The notes beneath the pieces were generated by a model. The model searched no databases, was not told the DNA's origin, and saw only the letters and a program-made list of their open reading frames with translations. This document shows, piece by piece, positions 43,681 to 52,280 of a stretch of 64,000 nt of DNA. Position 1 is the stretch's first letter; each line of letters starts with the position of its first letter. The stretch covers positions 62,001 through 126,000 of the forward strand of contig JBEKTW010000006.1 in the NCBI GenBank assembly GCA_049515655.1. The letters are read 5' to 3'. Both the position numbers and the translations under genes were made by a program. The DNA is from JBEKTW01 sp049515655 (GTDB lineage Bacteria > Bacteroidota > Ignavibacteria > UBA10030 > SZUA-254).

Positions 43681-45084
43681 CTATGGCGATGAGGACGAAG
43701 AAACCTTAGCCACGACGAGACCGGCATCGTCAGTCAATGCTCCGCTTTGCCCGTAAGTTCTGAGTTCATCCAGTAGCTGCCCGGCAAACTGTCGAACGTC
43801 AAGATGGGCATGAGCTTGAACATATTCCCGGAGCCGTTCCTGTCCGTATTGTTCTCCCTGGGGATTTGTTTGTTCAAAGAGCCCGTCTGTGTACGCGATA
43901 AGCGTACTGCCGGGACAAAACTCTTCGCTCTGCTCGGTCAATCCGGGCAGTGAAGGATAGCAGCCGAGCGGTAATGTTCCTTTCGCCAACGATCGAACTT
44001 CTCCGTTCGCATAGATCAAAGGTGGAGGATGTCCGGCATTGACGTAGGTCATGAGTCGATTGGAAGTATCGATCTCGGCGGCGAAAAAAGTAACGAAGAT
44101 CTTCTTATCGGTGCTCTGGCAGAGCATCGTATTGAGCCGGAGCGCGAGATTCCGTATCCCGATTCTCATCGGGGCGAGGAGATGCGTCGATGCGCGGACC
44201 TCTGCCATGATAAGTGCCGCGGGCACTCCTTTCCCGGACACGTCCGCTACCACGATAAGAAGTACATCGTCACCCAGCTTGAGAACATCACAGTAGTCAC
44301 CGCCAACAAACTTTCCCTGCTGAACCGTCCCGTAGACGTCGAGCCCGGGAATCTCCGGGAAGGAGTGCGGCAGGAACCGGGTCTGGACGTCCGAGGCGAT
44401 TCCCAATTCCCATTCCATGAGCTCTTGCTGACCCCGAAGTTGGAGTTCATCACCCACGAGCTTCACGAAGAGGCTCCGGGAATATTTCGCGAGATGCGCC
44501 ACGAGAGTTATGTATCCGCAGAGGATAAGGACTTTCGTCGCCTGGCCGACATATGTAATGTCCGTGCTGAATAACTCACGTTCATATCCGCCCCCGGTAA
44601 TCGTGATAGATTTGGAATGTTGAAGGAAGAACATCATGCCCAGGTAGAGTGCGATTGCCAGCCCGCCGGCAACCCACGTGAGCGTCCGGTCGTATCGAAA
44701 AGCCGTCAAACCGATAAGCGGAAAGACAATGAGAAAGACGTAGTTCTTTAAGGCTACCGATGGAACCTCGATTCTCGTGTACATAAACAGCAGAAGAAAA
44801 ACCAACATGACGTCGAGACACGAGGTTACGTACTTCATTATAGGGCGGTAGCCTGCGCGACGAATAAGGAGAAAGACGATGAGGCCGTAACAGATGCCTG
44901 CGGCAAGGGCTCCGAAGTTCATCATGTTGGCCGCCACATTCACCGCCCCGGCATTCAGGAGTGCGACGATGCTCAGGATCAGGAGAAGGATCAGGCGAGC
45001 GGTGTTTGCTAACTGCTCTGCCCGTGCCTCTTCTTTCGTCAGGGCCTGGCTGACACGCTCTGCTATGCCGTCCATGGCGTTCAT
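43681..45084 (-). CDS. Membrane-bound SpoIIE/RsbU-type PP2C phosphatase
   Basis: The 467-residue protein has six predicted membrane helices in residues 25-220 (for example LILLLILSIVALLNAG and VFLIVFPLIGLTAF), then a cytoplasmic coiled linker and a PP2C phosphatase domain with VGGDYCDVLKLG, VADVSGKGVPAALIM, YVNAGHPPPLIY, YTDGLFEQTN and TDDAGLVVAK. It follows the radical SAM gene after 24 bp on the same strand, making it the last gene of the lipid operon. A regulatory phosphatase in a lipid-biosynthesis transcript suggests membrane status feeds a partner-switching cascade. The membrane part resembles no sensor domain I can name. Confidence 0.9.
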   Translation of the reverse strand: MNAMDGIAERVSQALTKEEARAEQLANTARLILLLILSIVALLNAGAVNVAANMMNFGALAAGICYGLIVFLLIRRAGYRPIMKYVTSCLDVMLVFLLLFMYTRIEVPSVALKNYVFLIVFPLIGLTAFRYDRTLTWVAGGLAIALYLGMMFFLQHSKSITITGGGYERELFSTDITYVGQATKVLILCGYITLVAHLAKYSRSLFVKLVGDELQLRGQQELMEWELGIASDVQTRFLPHSFPEIPGLDVYGTVQQGKFVGGDYCDVLKLGDDVLLIVVADVSGKGVPAALIMAEVRASTHLLAPMRIGIRNLALRLNTMLCQSTDKKIFVTFFAAEIDTSNRLMTYVNAGHPPPLIYANGEVRSLAKGTLPLGCYPSLPGLTEQSEEFCPGSTLIAYTDGLFEQTNPQGEQYGQERLREYVQAHAHLDVRQFAGQLLDELRTYGQSGALTDDAGLVVAKVSSSSSP

Positions 45085-45108
45085 AATTGCGGAAGGCTGC
45101 GCGGCACC

Positions 45109-46614
45109 CTATGCTGCAACCGTTTCCGTAGCCGCATCGTATTGCATCGCGGCGGTTGCTGGTCTCCGGTTTGCGTGTGAGGCCAGGGTGGGGAAGACCC
45201 GCCGCTTCGCATGGTGCCATTGGAAGATTGAAAGCTTGAAGTAGACGAAGGTGGTCAGAACGATCTTCAGGGCGAATTGAGGCAGCGATTCCCGGACGGA
45301 TTGCTTCGACATGAATTTCAGCCATCTTCGGAAAATGTTCCTCCACGAGAAGAAGATCTTGTTGACCCTCTTATATGCAGAGTAAATTTCTTCCTCCGTG
45401 AGGTACTTGTGCTGAAACACAAGATGGTCGCCCTCGTAGTGCGAGAGATCCTCGTCGACGATTCGCCCTTCGGCTGCAACCTGATGATACAGCGGCGTTC
45501 CATAAATCGGGATGGAGATCGACGGCAGGATGACGCATGTTCCGACGTCGTCCAGTTGTTCGGGAAGCGTTTCGTAATATTCGGGTGTATCTTCATCGAG
45601 GGCGAACATGAAGCCTGTAAACGTGAGAATCCCGCGGCGGTGAAGTTGTTCAAAGAAATCCTTGTACTCACTTACTTTGTTCTGGTGTTTCTGCACTCCA
45701 TTCAGGCTCTTTTCAGAGAGCGATTCCATCCCGATGAAGGCCATCCGGCAGTTGGCTTTGGAGAGCAATTCGACGAATTCCTCATCCCGTAGGCATTCAA
45801 TACTGAACTGTGTTCCGATTGCCCAGAATTTCAGCTTCGCGATCTCGCGGAGTAGTGTCTTGGCATTCTGTAAATCTCCGCCGAGGTTGTTGTCGAGAAG
45901 CATCGCCATTTTTCGCTTGAACCAGGGAAGCTTTTCGGTTGCGTGGAGGTCGCGGATGACGTCCTCCACCGGCCGTGCCCTGTAGGGAGTGCGGCTGATG
46001 TTGAGGGCGCAGTACGTGCACGGATGGGGGCATCCCCGCGATGCTTCGGTAACGATCGGCGCGGTGAATTGAGATTCCGCAAGGTCATATCGCGGCGGTG
46101 GAATATTGTCGAGGGACGGCGCCGCCTCTGCCGTATAGCGCCGTTTCAGTTTTCCCTCGACGAGGTCGTGCACCATCTGGGACCAGATACTTTGCGGCTG
46201 AGCAAGAACTCCGGATTCTCGCTCCGTCCTGTCCAATGTAGAATCCGGAGTTCTTACAGGCGCGCTCGCTTCACCTACCAGGATCGAATCGAAATACGGC
46301 TCAACCTCGTCCGGAAACGTTGAAGCGAACCTTCCGCCGCCGATAACGATCTTTCCCATCGCACGGAACCGGGCTGCGACCTGGTAGGCATGGGGTGCGA
46401 TGTAATCCATGAAGCTCAGCGCAATGTAGTCTGCATCCGTGCCGTAGTCAATCGGGCGAACCATTTCGTGGAGAACTTCCACGTCCACGATCGACGGAGT
46501 CATGCCCGCGAGCAGGATCCCGGGGAGCGGCGGTGCCGGGTTCCGAGCGTAATACGGTTCTTCATCCAGGAGGTTCTGGAACAATACGATGATGAGCAGC
46601 TTCGGTTTTTTCAT
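45109..46614 (-). CDS. B12-binding-domain radical SAM enzyme
   Basis: The ATG after AGGAGAA gives 501 residues starting MKKPKLLIIVLFQN. Residues about 1-150 are a Rossmann-like cobalamin-binding domain (PPLPGILLAGMTPSIVDVEVLH, TDADYIALSFMDY); the radical SAM barrel follows with the cluster cysteines C195, C199 and C202 in SRGCPHPCTYCALN. A C-terminal region of about 120 residues (AYKRVNKIFFSWRNIFRR) is basic and probably membrane-associated. Related enzymes methylate or couple unreactive carbons of lipids, tetrapyrroles and hopanoids. Its position 17 bp after a serine-palmitoyltransferase-like gene suggests it modifies the acyl or sphingoid chain made by this operon; that is inference. Confidence 0.85.
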   Translation of the reverse strand: MKKPKLLIIVLFQNLLDEEPYYARNPAPPLPGILLAGMTPSIVDVEVLHEMVRPIDYGTDADYIALSFMDYIAPHAYQVAARFRAMGKIVIGGGRFASTFPDEVEPYFDSILVGEASAPVRTPDSTLDRTERESGVLAQPQSIWSQMVHDLVEGKLKRRYTAEAAPSLDNIPPPRYDLAESQFTAPIVTEASRGCPHPCTYCALNISRTPYRARPVEDVIRDLHATEKLPWFKRKMAMLLDNNLGGDLQNAKTLLREIAKLKFWAIGTQFSIECLRDEEFVELLSKANCRMAFIGMESLSEKSLNGVQKHQNKVSEYKDFFEQLHRRGILTFTGFMFALDEDTPEYYETLPEQLDDVGTCVILPSISIPIYGTPLYHQVAAEGRIVDEDLSHYEGDHLVFQHKYLTEEEIYSAYKRVNKIFFSWRNIFRRWLKFMSKQSVRESLPQFALKIVLTTFVYFKLSIFQWHHAKRRVFPTLASHANRRPATAAMQYDAATETVAA

Positions 46615-46631
46615 GATTTCATTTCTCCTTA

Positions 46632-47948
46632 TCAAGCGACCTGCAACGATGCCTCTTGAGTTAAACTCAAATATCCGAGCTTGAATTCTTTCCACACTTC
46701 CTCGACGGCGGAGAGAAGTCTGTCGATATCCTGCCTCGTATGGGTTGCCATCAAACTCACCCGGAAACGCTGCTGGGAGAGCGGGACGGCGGGATACTCG
46801 ATCGAATTTACAAACATTCCGAGCTCGTGAAATTTATAGGCGGCCTGACGAATATTCATGCCCGTTGGTACTCGAAGCGGAATAATCGCTGCCTGCGGAT
46901 GCAGATCGAAGCCGAGGTAACGCAAACCCTTCAAGGTATATTCGACATTATCGCGGAGGGACGTGAGAAGCTCCGGCTCCCGCTCGATCACGTCGAGTCC
47001 GGCCAGAACGGTGGCAATGACGACGGGCGGCAGAGAGGCCGAGAACATGTATGGCCGCGCAAAGTAACGCAAGTAGTCAATGATGGATTTCGAAGCTGCC
47101 ACAAACCCACCGCTTACCGCAAACGTTTTACTGAACGTCCCCATCGTGACTCCGACCCGCCCCTCCACGCCAAAATGTTCCGCCGTTCCCCTGCCCGTTG
47201 CACCCATAACTCCCGTTCCGTGGGCATCGTCGACAACGAGAATGGCGTCGTGAGATGCGCAGATGGGAACGAGAATGTCGAGAGGTGCAAGGTCGCCGTC
47301 CATCGAATAAACACCCTCGACTCCCACGTACAGGTCGGAAGTCGAGCGCTGTCGATGAAGTTCCAGCATGCTCTGGAGCCGTTTGATGTCGTTATGTTGA
47401 AACTGCATGGACTGGACATCGGACATTCGAATCCCATCGCAAAATGATGCGTGACTGTATGCATCGTAAAATACCATGTCGCCGGAATTCATCAGACCTG
47501 AGACGAGCCCGATATTCGTTCCATACCCACTTGAAAAAATGAGAGCGTCCTCGACTCCCTTCAAGGCGGCGAGGCGTTCTTCAAGTTCGCGATGAAGTCT
47601 GGTGTAACCGTTAAGCAGCGGCGGACCGCCAACGCCGGCTCCGTATTCTCGAAGTGCCAGGAGAGCGCGTTCCCGGACATAGGGATGATTCGCCAGCCCG
47701 AGGTAATTGTTTGACCCGAACATAAGCATTGCCTTCGGCTCCGACGTGTACGGATCGATGACGGTCACTTCTCGGTCAGCAGGCGAAACGATGCACCTTC
47801 TCGAGAGCAGCTCGCGGTTGGCGATCACATCGTTGAGAAACGACTGAAAGAAATCCACCTTTTCGCTGAGCCGCATTCTTCTTCCCCGTAAAAGAACCTG
47901 TCGAAGGTCGAAATTTTCTCCGCCTCTATACTGTTCGTTCGAAGTCAT
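46632..47948 (-). CDS. Alpha-oxoamine synthase, serine palmitoyltransferase-like
   Basis: This PLP enzyme condenses an amino acid with an acyl thioester, here most likely serine (or cysteate) with a fatty acyl group, to form the 3-keto sphingoid base. The ATG after AGGAG gives 438 residues. Seen are the substrate-binding GSNNYLGLANHP, the cofactor Asp in VVDDAHGTGVMG (240-243), the SPT-like phrase GRGTAEHFG, and the PLP lysine K274 in GTFSKTFAVSGGF. The TFSKTF form favours serine palmitoyltransferase over biotin-pathway AONS (no bio genes are near). It starts 1 bp after the ThiL-like gene. A sulfonolipid (capnine-type) synthase is the main alternative. Confidence 0.85.
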   Translation of the reverse strand: MTSNEQYRGGENFDLRQVLLRGRRMRLSEKVDFFQSFLNDVIANRELLSRRCIVSPADREVTVIDPYTSEPKAMLMFGSNNYLGLANHPYVRERALLALREYGAGVGGPPLLNGYTRLHRELEERLAALKGVEDALIFSSGYGTNIGLVSGLMNSGDMVFYDAYSHASFCDGIRMSDVQSMQFQHNDIKRLQSMLELHRQRSTSDLYVGVEGVYSMDGDLAPLDILVPICASHDAILVVDDAHGTGVMGATGRGTAEHFGVEGRVGVTMGTFSKTFAVSGGFVAASKSIIDYLRYFARPYMFSASLPPVVIATVLAGLDVIEREPELLTSLRDNVEYTLKGLRYLGFDLHPQAAIIPLRVPTGMNIRQAAYKFHELGMFVNSIEYPAVPLSQQRFRVSLMATHTRQDIDRLLSAVEEVWKEFKLGYLSLTQEASLQVA

Positions 47949-47949
47949 G

Positions 47950-48996
47950 TTAGTACGCTCCTTTCTGAAGTTCATCGTCAATCTCCAACAACGACTTGAT
48001 ATACACACCAACGTCTCCATCAGCCTGAAACGCGAGATTTCTTATCCGCTGCGTATCCAGGTTCACCGTCCGACCATAGAGTGGTAAAGAAATGGACTGT
48101 TCTTCAACCGCTTTGCCGAGTCGCAGGGGATTCCATCCTACCTTTCCGGCAGCATCATGAAGCAAGTTTTCTCTGTCCTTGGGAATCGTGAACAACAATT
48201 CAAATTCACCATGTTGCCCGGCAAGAAGCAACCAGGAAGGAATGCCAAACGCTCCGGCCAGCTCCTTCGACTGTGGATCGAGATTTCTCTCCCATTCCTC
48301 GTCTATCTCAAAGCCGACGCCGTTCAATCTCATGAGTTGATCAAGCGTTGCAATGACCCCGTCGCTCGTGTCCATGCAGGTACTCGCAATACCGGTGAGC
48401 GCTCTACCCTCGTTCAAACGGGCGGAAGGCTGGAAGCGCAGTTTGCTGTTCCCCGGTTGTGTGATCTGCGAGAGCGCGAAGGCATTGCCGATGCCGAGGA
48501 CTCCTGTCGCATATAACGCATCTCCGGGTTTGCAACCGACGCGCGAAAGAGCCCGTGAACCGTCGATAGTCCCTAAGGCTGTCCCAGTGAGCATGAGGTG
48601 TGTTCCGAAGTTCGTATCGCCGCCCAGCACGTAGGTCTGGCAAGCGGCACACGCATCCTGAATTCCCCGCTGTAGAGCCGCGAGTGATGTATCAGGGTAG
48701 GAAACCGGCAGGACTTCCGAAACGAGAATGCCCAGCGGTCGCGCCCCGACGGCGGCGAGGTCGCTCATGTTGACCATCACGGCCATCCAGCCGATAAGAT
48801 AGGGGTCATCGTATAGCCCTAAGGCAATCTCTTCGACGATACTGTCGGTTGTGATTGCGAGAACTTGAGCGTCATTTCCCGGGAGCTTCAGAATCTCTGC
48901 GTCGCTTTCATGGAGCCGATTCATCTGGCACGGAGAACGTTGGAATTGATTCGTGAGCTTCCCGAGCAGACTGTTTTCAATGATCGCATTCATCAT
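47950..48996 (-). CDS. AIR-synthase/ThiL-like ATP-dependent kinase homologue
   Basis: Starting at the ATG that overlaps the upstream stop (ATGA, with AAGGTG 5 bp ahead) gives 348 residues. The order of motifs is that of thiamine-monophosphate kinase: GNDAQVLAITTDS, VNMSDLAAVGARPLGI, GDALYATGVLGIG and CMDTSDGVIATLDQ. However the usual GGEDYEL reads GQHGEFEL and the first acidic ligand pair is changed (GND for GDD). No thiamine gene is nearby, and it is embedded and translationally coupled between the lipid kinase and the oxoamine synthase, so a role on a lipid precursor or another phosphoryl acceptor is more likely than thiamine synthesis. Substrate unknown. Confidence 0.75.
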   Translation of the reverse strand: MMNAIIENSLLGKLTNQFQRSPCQMNRLHESDAEILKLPGNDAQVLAITTDSIVEEIALGLYDDPYLIGWMAVMVNMSDLAAVGARPLGILVSEVLPVSYPDTSLAALQRGIQDACAACQTYVLGGDTNFGTHLMLTGTALGTIDGSRALSRVGCKPGDALYATGVLGIGNAFALSQITQPGNSKLRFQPSARLNEGRALTGIASTCMDTSDGVIATLDQLMRLNGVGFEIDEEWERNLDPQSKELAGAFGIPSWLLLAGQHGEFELLFTIPKDRENLLHDAAGKVGWNPLRLGKAVEEQSISLPLYGRTVNLDTQRIRNLAFQADGDVGVYIKSLLEIDDELQKGAY

Positions 48997-49922
48997 GGAC
49001 ACACCTTGAGGAATTTTTGCAATACGCTGAATGTGGCTGCCTTTGTCACGACGATTTCCCCGTCAAACTCAACGGCGAAGGGATGATCTGCGCTGACGGT
49101 AAGGGACGGCGAAGACCAGGATCGCGTGTTCCTTATCGTCCTGAACTTTCCGCGACTCAGCGCGTTAAAAAGACGGACAACGTCCCACCGTGTCATATCA
49201 TAACAAAGATGGATTTGGAAATTCCCGTCGTCATAGGATATGGGACTGTCGTATGAAAGATTGCCGGAAAAATGCGAATTCTTTACAACGCCGAGATTTG
49301 TCAGGTTCGTCGTGGATTCACCAGCGCTGCCGTACTGGAGCCGGGTCTGGAGATTCTTGAATGAAAAGATCGTCGAAAATGCCGCATAGAGAATCGCGCT
49401 CGCAGTATGAACTCGTTTCAGGTGCGCGAGTATCCTGTCCGGATTGTTGAAGAATCGATTTGCTTCCGCTGTAATCCCCACGCTTGCGTTGATGAGGAAG
49501 TATTTCTTCATTGTGTTTCCGTTTTCTTCAATGGAAACACAACCGACGTCGCGCAGCCGGGCGTGTTCGAAATCAATTTTGCAGGAGACTGCGTCGACGA
49601 ATTGTTCCGGAATGAATGGCTTATGGAAATCGTTGCTCGAACCCAGTCCGATCGCACCCAGGCGACAGCTCTTTGCCTGACTGCGCGTCTCCGCAGAGAG
49701 AAGGCTGTTGAGAAGCGTGTTGATCGTTCCGTCTCCACCCGCAGCGACAAAGTCCGTCTCACCCATATGCAGAAATTGAACAACTCCTTCATTGAGAGAG
49801 GACCGACCGTTGAGCATGAATACTCTCAGCGGAGTGGGGGAGGGAGGGAGTGATGGCGCTACCAGCTCCCATTTTCTGAGTGCTGACCCGGCTCCCGCTT
49901 TTGGATTGAGAAATACTACCAT
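48993..49922 (-). CDS. Diacylglycerol/sphingoid-base kinase family protein
   Basis: The 309-residue enzyme has the DAGK catalytic domain: N-terminal VFLNPKAGAGSALRKW, the nucleotide-binding GGDGT at 62-66 followed by a conserved helix, and IGLGSSNDFHKPF, plus the C-terminal beta-sandwich with VEFDGEIVV. It should phosphorylate a membrane lipid hydroxyl such as diacylglycerol or a sphingoid base. The gene starts 7 bp after the UbiA gene and overlaps the ThiL-like gene by 4 bp. Co-occurrence with a serine-palmitoyltransferase-like gene is known for Bacteroides sphingolipid loci, which supports a sphingoid substrate; the sequence alone does not decide. Confidence 0.88.
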   Translation of the reverse strand: MVVFLNPKAGAGSALRKWELVAPSLPPSPTPLRVFMLNGRSSLNEGVVQFLHMGETDFVAAGGDGTINTLLNSLLSAETRSQAKSCRLGAIGLGSSNDFHKPFIPEQFVDAVSCKIDFEHARLRDVGCVSIEENGNTMKKYFLINASVGITAEANRFFNNPDRILAHLKRVHTASAILYAAFSTIFSFKNLQTRLQYGSAGESTTNLTNLGVVKNSHFSGNLSYDSPISYDDGNFQIHLCYDMTRWDVVRLFNALSRGKFRTIRNTRSWSSPSLTVSADHPFAVEFDGEIVVTKAATFSVLQKFLKVCP

Positions 49923-49929
49923 ATCATGC

Positions 49930-50919
49930 CTATATTTGATTCCTTGCCGGACGTATCTTCAAGACCATCACAAACCCCGCGTAAAACAGAGTCAGAAATG
50001 CAGCCCATTCCGGTTTCCGCATGCAGGCAATGCTCGAAAGAACCAGGATGTAGCTGTGCACCACGGGTCCGATTGCGGAATGTGCTCCGTCGTCTGACAC
50101 GACTCTATGCAGTCGGATCTGTGCCACCGCCGAAGCGATCAAACCCGCCGTTCCAAACGCGATGGCGGGTACTACGCTCAAGAATACTGGGTGTGTTCCC
50201 ACAACTCCGATCAAGAGAACGATCGCGGGCGCGAGAGCAAGAACCGCGAATCCATCACTGACAAATGCCGAGACCCTCCTCCCGAAAACTACGGGGAGTG
50301 TGCGGTAATCCGTTTGCCGGTCGGCGTAGATGTCTTTGAAATAGCCGGCAAGAACAAAATTGGAGTATCCGAAAAATACCGCGGCAAGTGCTAACACAAA
50401 TGAAGTCGACAATCCTGAAAAGAAGTTTGCATCGCCGGCGGCGAAGGCCATTGTGCACAGCACGGCGACAATCCACGCATTATAGAACGGACCGCCCCAC
50501 CATTTTCGCTTAAACGGAGTGTAGGTCGCGAGACCCAAACCAGCCACCGAGCCCAGGAGAAGATTCCACGGGTTGTAGAACGCGAATACCGTGGTGCACA
50601 ATAAAAGTCCCAGCACGCTCACGACGAGGACCTGCTTCTTTGAGATGATCCCCCGTGTCAGCGGGCGGTACGGCGCTGAGAGCGAATCGGTATCCACCTG
50701 AAAGCAATCGGTGAGTGCCTGACCGAACCCATACGAAAGAAAACAGGAAATGAACAGCAACGACGCTTTTGTGATATCAATTTCAGGTATGAATGACATG
50801 CCGACGAGGCCGGTGATTCCTGAGACGAACATCAGGTACGGTCGCATCGTCGTCAGGTATGCTCTGGCGAAGTCTGCGCTCAACGCTCCGCAGGGTACGG
50901 TATGGAGTGCCGATTGCAT
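49930..50919 (-). CDS. UbiA-family prenyltransferase
   Basis: The 329-residue integral membrane protein has eight to nine helices and two Asp-rich loops. The first reads TDCFQVDTDSLSAPYRP (residues 70-86), where the classical NDxxDxxxD is changed to TDxxQxxxD; the second reads KDIYADRQTDYRTLP and is canonical. Members transfer isoprenoid diphosphates to aromatic or glycerol-1-phosphate acceptors; the PYRP form is shared with geranylgeranylglycerol-phosphate synthases and chlorophyll synthases. It lies 1 bp after the SDR gene and 7 bp before the lipid-kinase gene. A polyprenyl transfer in a lipid pathway is the simplest reading; substrates are unknown. Confidence 0.85.
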   Translation of the reverse strand: MQSALHTVPCGALSADFARAYLTTMRPYLMFVSGITGLVGMSFIPEIDITKASLLFISCFLSYGFGQALTDCFQVDTDSLSAPYRPLTRGIISKKQVLVVSVLGLLLCTTVFAFYNPWNLLLGSVAGLGLATYTPFKRKWWGGPFYNAWIVAVLCTMAFAAGDANFFSGLSTSFVLALAAVFFGYSNFVLAGYFKDIYADRQTDYRTLPVVFGRRVSAFVSDGFAVLALAPAIVLLIGVVGTHPVFLSVVPAIAFGTAGLIASAVAQIRLHRVVSDDGAHSAIGPVVHSYILVLSSIACMRKPEWAAFLTLFYAGFVMVLKIRPARNQI

Positions 50920-50920
50920 A

Positions 50921-51772
50921 TCAGTTCTCCATTCCTGCCGGGATTTCGGGATTCATGGACCGCCTGTAAATCTTCTGCCGCTTTCGGCCGAGGATATCAA
51001 TGAACGGAAAGAGCGCTCCGCCGAGCTTGGGAAACAGACCAAAAAGAATTGCGAGTCTCCCCGTCATCTTCGGCAGGATAACCTCCCGTTGTGGGTGATT
51101 GATGACGCTGAGAATTGCCTTCGCCACCTCGATCGGCTCGATGGGCTTAATGATAAATGCCGTCGTTGAACGTTCGTCCTGAGCTTCCAGGTCGAGCATC
51201 TTCGTGCGGACCGGACCACATGAAATAAGGCTGACGAACAAGCCAACATCTTTCAGCTCATCAGTCAAAGACAGGGATAATCCACGCATCGCAAATTTCG
51301 TTGCGCTGTACACTGATTCGAAGGGCATAGGAACAATGCCGCCGAGCGACCCGACATTGATAATATGCCCGTAACCCTGTTGGCGCATCACCGGGATGAC
51401 AGCTTTCACTCCGTTCACCGTGTTCACAAAATTGGATTGAATCATATTTTGAATATCGCCTTCCTGCAAACTTTCGAGCGTCCCCGGTACTATCGATCCG
51501 ATGCAGTTTACGAGCACATCGATGCGATGGAATTTCGGCAAGATGTTGTCAATGAGCTCATTCCACGCTCCGAAAGAGCACAAATCGGTTTCAATTGAGA
51601 GAGAATTGGATCTCACTGCCTCCAGGTCTCTCATGAGGGCTTCGAACCGGCCGTTTTTCCTGTTCGCGACTATAATAGTCGCTCCCTGGGCGGCGAGGAG
51701 CCGGCATGTTGCACTGCCGATTCCTCCCACTCCTCCTGCCACAACGATGACCTTATCCTTCAAGTTTTTCAT
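50921..51772 (-). CDS. Classical SDR oxidoreductase (3-ketosphinganine-reductase-like candidate)
   Basis: The 283-residue enzyme is a classical short-chain dehydrogenase: cofactor loop AGGVGGIGS (12-20), NNAG-position VNCIGS, catalytic Ser142 in NVGSLGG, Tyr155 and Lys159 in YSATK, and a C-terminal extension with a hydrophobic patch (LAILFGLFPKLGGALFPF) that may dock on the membrane, as in 3-ketodihydrosphingosine reductases. It is the first gene of the seven-gene leftward operon. Given the serine-palmitoyltransferase-like enzyme in the same operon, reduction of the 3-keto sphingoid base is the favoured role. The direct-repeat promoter at 51807-51861 drives it. Confidence 0.8.
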   Translation of the reverse strand: MKNLKDKVIVVAGGVGGIGSATCRLLAAQGATIIVANRKNGRFEALMRDLEAVRSNSLSIETDLCSFGAWNELIDNILPKFHRIDVLVNCIGSIVPGTLESLQEGDIQNMIQSNFVNTVNGVKAVIPVMRQQGYGHIINVGSLGGIVPMPFESVYSATKFAMRGLSLSLTDELKDVGLFVSLISCGPVRTKMLDLEAQDERSTTAFIIKPIEPIEVAKAILSVINHPQREVILPKMTGRLAILFGLFPKLGGALFPFIDILGRKRQKIYRRSMNPEIPAGMEN

Positions 51773-51806
51773 GATTTTCGACCTATTTTCGAGATAACTT
51801 CTACCT

Positions 51807-51861
51807 AATGATACTATTTTAAATGTCGGAAGTTGTCAAAAAATTGTCAATAAGGTGTCAT
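51807..51861 (-). promoter_or_regulatory. Direct-repeat (Pho-box-like) promoter of the leftward lipid operon
   Basis: On the minus strand: ATGACAC (51861-51855), TTGACAA (51850-51844), TTGACAAC (51839-51832), an 11-bp period, then 18 bp, then TATCATT (51813-51807). Read on the plus strand the units are TTGTCAA, TTGTCAA and GTGTCAT, close to the Pho-box core CTGTCAT and with its 11-bp geometry. Confidence 0.7.
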
Positions 51862-51865
51862 TAGT

Positions 51866-52252
51866 TTACTCATATTCGCGCCAAAAAGCCTCGGATTTAA
51901 CCACATGGCACGTCGGATCACCCTCTCCCAGAAATCCATTGTTGATGTGCGCCGCCCCTGAGGAAGGGTAAGGCATGTTTGTTTGCAATGACACCAGTCG
52001 TGACATCAAGGTGGGCTCGATCATTCTACCAGACTTACCGCGGTATCCTCTGCCAGAGCCGTCGAGGAAGTTGGTTATCAAATGGCGCACATCGGGGGAG
52101 GGCCACGCAAGAACCATCCGATGTCTTGAAAGGACGAGGTCGGTACAGAAGCAGGAGTCATGATCAGTGGTTATCCCAATGACGTTGCCTGCGATCGCGC
52201 AGCCGTCGGGGGGAGCATTGTCATGTAAAGTCGAAACGCATTTGATGAACAA
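51866..52252 (-). CDS. Doubtful 128-residue ORF between the divergent promoters
   Basis: This frame ends just upstream of the leftward promoter and begins near the rightward one. It has no ribosome site before its ATG, no signal or membrane segment and no motif I recognise; composition (GYRGKSGRMIEPTLMSRL, PSSGAAHINNGFLGEG) is protein-like but not convincing. It could be a decayed gene or non-coding DNA of the regulatory region. If it is not real, the whole 51.77-52.37 kb stretch is regulatory. Confidence 0.25.
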   Translation of the reverse strand: MFIKCVSTLHDNAPPDGCAIAGNVIGITTDHDSCFCTDLVLSRHRMVLAWPSPDVRHLITNFLDGSGRGYRGKSGRMIEPTLMSRLVSLQTNMPYPSSGAAHINNGFLGEGDPTCHVVKSEAFWREYE

Positions 52253-52280
52253 TCTGTGAAGACAACATTTTTACGGCTCT

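Noticed and set aside
46632..47948. 8-amino-7-oxononanoate synthase (biotin pathway) or glycine acetyltransferase
   Set aside because: No biotin or threonine-degradation genes are adjacent, the lysine segment is TFSKTF as in serine palmitoyltransferases, and the operon is lipid-related. A cysteate-using sulfonolipid synthase is not excluded.
47950..48996. Genuine thiamine-monophosphate kinase
   Set aside because: No thiamine genes nearby, key motifs altered, and tight coupling to lipid genes; kept as ThiL-like only.
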